A stretch of 64,000 nt of DNA from Serinus canaria. Taxonomy: Eukaryota > Chordata > Aves > Passeriformes > Fringillidae. Both the position numbers and the translations under genes were made by a program. Shown here in pieces: positions 58,986 to 64,000 of the stretch; position 1 is the stretch's first letter; each line of letters starts with the position of its first letter. The stretch spans positions 40,213,059 to 40,277,058 of the forward strand of contig NC_066313.1 in assembly GCF_022539315.1 (NCBI RefSeq), read 5' to 3'. The notes beneath the pieces were generated by a model. That model saw nothing but the letters and a program-made list of their open reading frames with translations, was not told the DNA's origin and ran no database searches.

Positions 58986-61966
58986 AGTCTGTAAAGGCAA
59001 CAGAGGAAAGCATGTTCATATGTCCTGTACTACAAGCCACTGCTTATAGTAGTAAGTGATTCTGCAATTTTTTTGGAAAACAACAACTAAGAAAAATAAA
59101 CCTCCAAGGATTAATTCCAGGCACTGTGATTTTTGTTATATCGAAGGGCAATGACCTCATCCCCTAGTTTATAATCTGTGACAAAGATGTAAGAATGAGC
59201 AGAGGTACGTAGAGTAGGATGGAGAAACGTCTCAAAATTGCTGAAATACGTCTTATGTAAACAACTGTAACCATGATGGAAGACCAAAAGAATGTAAGGA
59301 AAATTAGACCAAAGCCATTATATGTCTGGAATTAGAAAACTCAGGCAGAGTCATGTGTTACTTAGAAAATTGCCCCAGGCACCATGACATCAAGAAAAAA
59401 AGTGCAGCACAGGGATCTATGGCCAGATTTACTACCTGAGCCTACAGGCAGTGATTCAATAACACAGACAGAAAATCCCCAGTGAAATTGATCATTTTGG
59501 GTGACCAGACCTATAAAACACAAGCTGAAGCACTGCTGCCTGGTATCACTACAAATGTAGCATTGATTTGTGGAACCTCATGTTAAAACACTGAATATTA
59601 GATCTGGGCCACAGACCTGCGAGTGGTGCTGCAGTTTGTCCTCCTCCAGCAACCAGCTGTGCAAAGTCACTTGTCTGGCCCATTCTTGAGAACAGCTGCA
59701 GGCAGGTTTGATTTATCCTGTCTTCTGATTTTCCTTTTTGTGCCTGCACTGCTACAGGATGCTGAGCCCTTCTCCCTTTCATATAAGTGCTTCTGGTCCC
59801 AACTCTTAAATGACTTTTGCTGGCTTTATGTAACTTTTGGATAGTTTTGCACTGCAAATGTTGAGACAAATATTGCACCAACATGCACATAGGAAGGAAG
59901 AGAAAAACAATATCCCAAGCTGAACATGCTGATATATTAAATTTGGAGAAACTGTCATATCACTCAGAGTGTTGCCCTGGTACCTAGTGACAGTACCAAT
60001 TGACATCTAGTGTGCATGCAATATTCAGAGTCATGCTTTCAAAAAATGAATATAATCCACAATGAAATAAGAAATGTTGCCTTCCTGAGGTCACGCAGGG
60101 CTTTTTCCCCTCCCCATTTATATCAGTGGAACCAGCATTTAGATATAAATTCAGGTTTAAAAAATACTGTGCTATGTTTTCTCGTAAGTTTTTCATAATA
60201 AGAAAGTAATACCCTCAAAAAGACTGCCTTTCTTCTGTAGCCCTGTTCCCAGGTTTGCAGATTTAAAGATAGAGACCTTCCTGACATGGTATAGTTTGAC
60301 TTCTTGCATTAATAAGCCAAACTGTTTTGCTGTCTGACCTTCTGCTTTGTTTGCTTAAAAGTGTGGTATCTTTTAGAAAAAGGAAAGATCAAAACTTGAT
60401 TTTAAAATATGAAATCAATTTTACAGTATCTTGAGACACAGAATCACCCACCATCAGTGTTAGGTAATTCAAGTGATTAATGACTGGTTTTCATTTGGTT
60501 GTTTTTTTTCCTCTGGATCTTGTCTTGTGAATGAACAGTAATGGTTTATCAGGATCCTGTGCTCAGTCTGAAATATTTTAATGTAAGTAATATGAAACTA
60601 TTGGTTTGGATTTAGTAAAAGAGCTGTCCTCAAACCCTTGTATCTTCTACCTAAGCACTTGTGTTATTTCTGTGATCAATTTCTATGCACCTGTCAAAAT
60701 TATGACAGATTTTTGTCTTCTAATACATTTGAGTTAGAAAACTGACATTAAAATTTTAGAGACATTCTAGGAATGTTTTACAACTGGTAGTATGGGTTTT
60801 CTAGGATCTGAGGTTTCAGACTTAGAATTTTTCCTAATTCCTGCTTCTATCTGCATGTTGCAGACACTACTTTACAAATACACCAACAAGTTTTAGTAAG
60901 AACAATAATGGTGTAGGTTATCTGTGTGTAATACTGCCCAGACATTCCTTCTGGACTGCTCTGTGTTCTCTTCTCTGGGGCAAGATGTATTTGCCTTCTC
61001 TTGACTTCAGCATCTTTTTTTCTTCAGCACGGGAACACTTTTCAAGTTCTGTAAATTATCTTGTAAACAAATTAGGAGGTATCACCTAAGCATTGTTGTG
61101 AAGACTGAAATGCATCTTGATGCTGAAGCCTGAGAGCAGTAACTCATGTCTTGGCACAACAAAGTTGGCACATGAACTTCTAGTCATATACTCTCTTGCA
61201 GTTTGTGCTCAATTCAAAATACATGTAGGAGATCAAATATCTTCCTTTGGTGATGGAAGATTTCTGCTCAATTTCCCAAGGCTGAAGTTCTGAGCAACCA
61301 TCATACATATGGGTCCTATGTAAATTCTTCTACACAGCCACCTAGATAATCATAAGTTTATTGAAATATTTTAAGGATTTTATAAGGACTGAACCTTTTA
61401 GTTATGCAAAATTCTTTCTTGTCCTCCTGAGTTACAGCTTGCCTTTAATCCTTTGTTAAGTTCAACAGAACATCACTGACTCATATTTGTTGACAGTGTT
61501 CCAAAACCACCAAGCCATGATGCTAGGCTTTTTTTTCTTTTTTTTCATTATGGGTAATTTCATTCCTTTTTGAGGTCTGGGCACACATGTGCAGTGGACA
61601 TTATTTCCTAAATCTGATCATCCAAGAACCTCAGCCCTTTTTTTTTCTGGTTTTCTTTCCCACTCAAGAATTTTCCAACACCACTTCATAAATAGAGAAG
61701 ATTCTGGCTGGAAGTGAGAAATGTGCAATGCAGAATGGAGAACCATTTTTCCATCGCTGACCCTCTTGGTACTGAGTTTAGTTATGTTGTTGGAAAGCAA
61801 AATTTTCATATTTTCTCTTGATTTTCTTGTATTTCATAAACATAGCAAAATGAAGCCTTTTCAATCATTTCACTATCAATAATTTGACATCATTAAGCGG
61901 AAATATCCAGAACATAAAACTAAAAAATGCAAAACTCTGGGGCTCAAAATTCAGAGCTTTTGTCTT
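58986..61966. other. Intergenic flank, no gene recognised
   Basis: About 3 kb of AT-rich DNA with only short open frames (113 codons at most, 59,549-59,890 minus) and no known similarity or recognisable transposon. Confidence 0.55.
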
Positions 61967-62742
61967 AGAATCATAGAAGGATTTGAGTTGGAAAGAACAA
62001 TAATGATCACACAGGGATACCTCTCTGCTATGGGCAGGGACATCTCTCACTAGATCAGGTTGCTCAAAGCCCCATCCAATCTGACTTTCAACATTTACTG
62101 TAGTGGGACTACCAGAACTTCTGTCAGTGACTTGTTTCAGTACCTCACCACCCTCACAATGGAAAAACACTAAAACAATTATCCCTTACATCCAATCTGA
62201 ACCTCCCCTCTTTTGCTTTGAGACCATTGTCCCTTGTCCTGTCATTCCAGGTCCTGGTAAAAAGTCTTCCCTCATCCTTTTTATAAGCCCTGTTTGGATA
62301 TTGAAGGAAGTCAATAAAGTCCTCCCTGAGACTTTCCCAAGCTGAATATTGCCAGCTCTGTAAGCCTTTGTCTGTAGGAGAGGTATTCCAACAACCCTTG
62401 GACCATTTTCAGGGTCCATCTCTGGACCTCCTCTAACAGGTTGCTGTCTTTTTTTGCACTGGGGCATCCAGAGCACCTCAGGTGGGATATCACAATTGGG
62501 GAATTGAGGGGGGAAACACCTCCCTTGCCTTGCTGGCTATGCTTCTTTTGATACAGCTGAGGATGTGGTTGGCTTTTTGGGCCATGAGTGCACATTGACA
62601 GGTCATGTCCATTTTTTCATCCACTGATGAAAGTCCTTCTTCCCAGGGTTGTTCTCAATCCATTTATTCCTCCAGTCCATATTGATACTGAGCATTGCCC
62701 TGACCCATGTGCAGAGCCTTCCAGTCACCCTTGGTGTTGTAA
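61967..62742 (-). mobile_element. CR1 LINE, antisense, ORF2 end and full 3'UTR
   Basis: Begins AGAATCATAGAAGGATTTGAG and runs about 775 bases through the reversed CR1 3' end: CTCACTAGATCAGGTTGCTC, CAGTACCTCACCACCCTCAC, CCTTGTCCTGTCATTCCAGG, CTGGACCTCCTCTAACAGG, GCACTGGGGCATCCAGAGC, CTTGCTGGCTATGCTTCTTTTG and CCTGACCCATGTGCAGAGCC. The coding part carries stops and frameshifts. It is the longest continuous CR1 segment in the PDGFD 5' flank. Confidence 0.94.
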
Positions 62743-64000
62743 AATGTACCTCTGCACTTACAGTTTGTGTTTGGCTTCTTTAATAAAGACTGGTTTAGAT
62801 CATTAAAAAACCTGAACCCATATTTAATTGATAAAAATATACAAGCAACCAGATTTTCAAATGGAATTGATATATAAATATTAGAGAAAGCACACGAAGC
62901 TTGCTTAAGATTTTCTTTTAAATATATGCAGTTTTTAAATCAGCTTGCTAAGAAAAAATATTTTGAATCTGCTTTTGATGGCAATGAGGGCCTTCACCCT
63001 ATCTTGGGGGCACCGGTGAGAATGACTTCTCTCTGGTTCCAGATTAGTGGGAATACATTCAGGCTGCCCAAATCTTTTTTGAGATCACATTGTAATACAG
63101 AGGAGCTGAGTTCACAGTTTTAGGCACACAACACATTAACACAAACTAGTTAATCACCTGGCACTGGTTAAGCAGAATTTATGCTGATACTGTGCTAATG
63201 ACCTTGCACTATCATTAGACTAAATCAGTCTCCTGGGGGAGAACCCAACAAGGCATACTAATTCAATGCATTCCTAGGAAGTTGCATGTACAGTAAAATA
63301 TATTTTGTCATTTATTGAGCTCGATTTTTAATTCAAGAAGTATTAGATTAAATACCAAGGCCTCTCCAGAGACCTCTGGAATGGCAGAACAAGATAAAAA
63401 CATGCAGTAGAAAAATAAGAGGAAAAGAAATATTTGTGCAGTCCTACAGCAATTGTGGACATTTAAAAATACTGATGTACTCAATAAACAAATGTCAGAA
63501 TAATCCGCTCTGAATGTAGATTTTAGAAACAAAACTTAGAAGGGTCAACAAAACTTTGAGGGCTAAATCTGATTTAGACATTGTATATTCCATTTGCAGT
63601 CTGAGAGAAAAGCAGGTGCCACCAGAGGGTGCTTGATCTAATATGCCATTTTCATGATTAACTTAGGAAGTGTTGAGTTCCCCTAACCCTTCTCTCCAAT
63701 GGCTTTCTTTTTGCCTAGTAAGACAAATGCAGATGATTAGCACAGACTTAGGTTTTCTTAAGATAAACACCTGAATTACCAATCAGAAGTTAGAACATTT
63801 CTGAAATAAAACACTTCATGAAACCTAATTCAGCCACCTTTTGGCATAGGTTGTAATTACTATGTGTGAAAACTACTTTTTTCAGAGGATTAAATATACC
63901 TAATGGAGATAAATCGCGACTTTGCAGTACAAAGGGAGATAGCCTTTAGAACCTTTACTTCATTTGTTGCAGTGCCTAAAGTCATGAAGGGAGTGAGGCA
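62743..64000. other. Intergenic flank, no gene recognised
   Basis: AT-rich DNA after the CR1 copy. No open frame longer than 74 codons, no recognisable repeat or RNA gene. Confidence 0.55.

Noticed and set aside
1..64000. CRISPR array, operon, phage or plasmid features
   Set aside because: No regularly spaced direct repeats and no prokaryotic gene organisation; the CR1 content and spliced exon show nuclear bird DNA.

Overview
The window looks like avian nuclear DNA. It is AT-rich and mostly non-coding, and it is scattered with CR1 LINE fragments, many ending in the bird-type 3' terminus (repeats of the ATTCTATG kind). It also holds an avian-type LTR and one strong CpG island. I see no bacterial or viral gene organisation and no operon. 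No species can be named from sequence alone; a neognath bird is most likely.

One real gene is visible. The minus strand at 54,239-54,368 carries the first coding exon of PDGFD (platelet-derived growth factor D): signal peptide, the CANFC motif, the SIKALR...RRD segment, and a consensus splice donor at the exact phase expected. Everything below about 54,238 is therefore the 5' part of PDGFD intron 1, read right to left. The intron continues past position 1, and no second exon was found. Upstream of the exon (54,369 to about 55,140) is the TATA-less, GC-rich promoter and 5'UTR. The CpG island runs from about 53,270 to 55,140, so it also covers the first kilobase of the intron. From 55,140 to 64,000 is PDGFD 5' flank with no recognisable gene.

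Region by region: 1-53,270 is intron with unique sequence and CR1 insertions at 2.9, 9.9-11.5, 21.4-22.1, 26.2-27.5, 36.6, 41.6, 45.95-46.4, 47.3, 47.4-48.9 and 49.8-50.1 kb. The 47.4-48.9 kb CR1 is split by an antisense 740-bp solo LTR with a 5-bp target duplication. Older CR1 relics, of the type common in turtles and crocodilians, lie at 31.55-31.8 kb and 57.5-59.0 kb. Another bird CR1 lies at 61.97-62.74 kb.

The least expected structure is a set of near-perfect short inverted repeats with very small loops (20,401; 30,885; 38,049; 50,576; 55,194) and an 18-bp perfect palindrome at 31,909. These are best read as template-switch scars or small transcribed hairpins. I did not find a new multi-gene biological system here.
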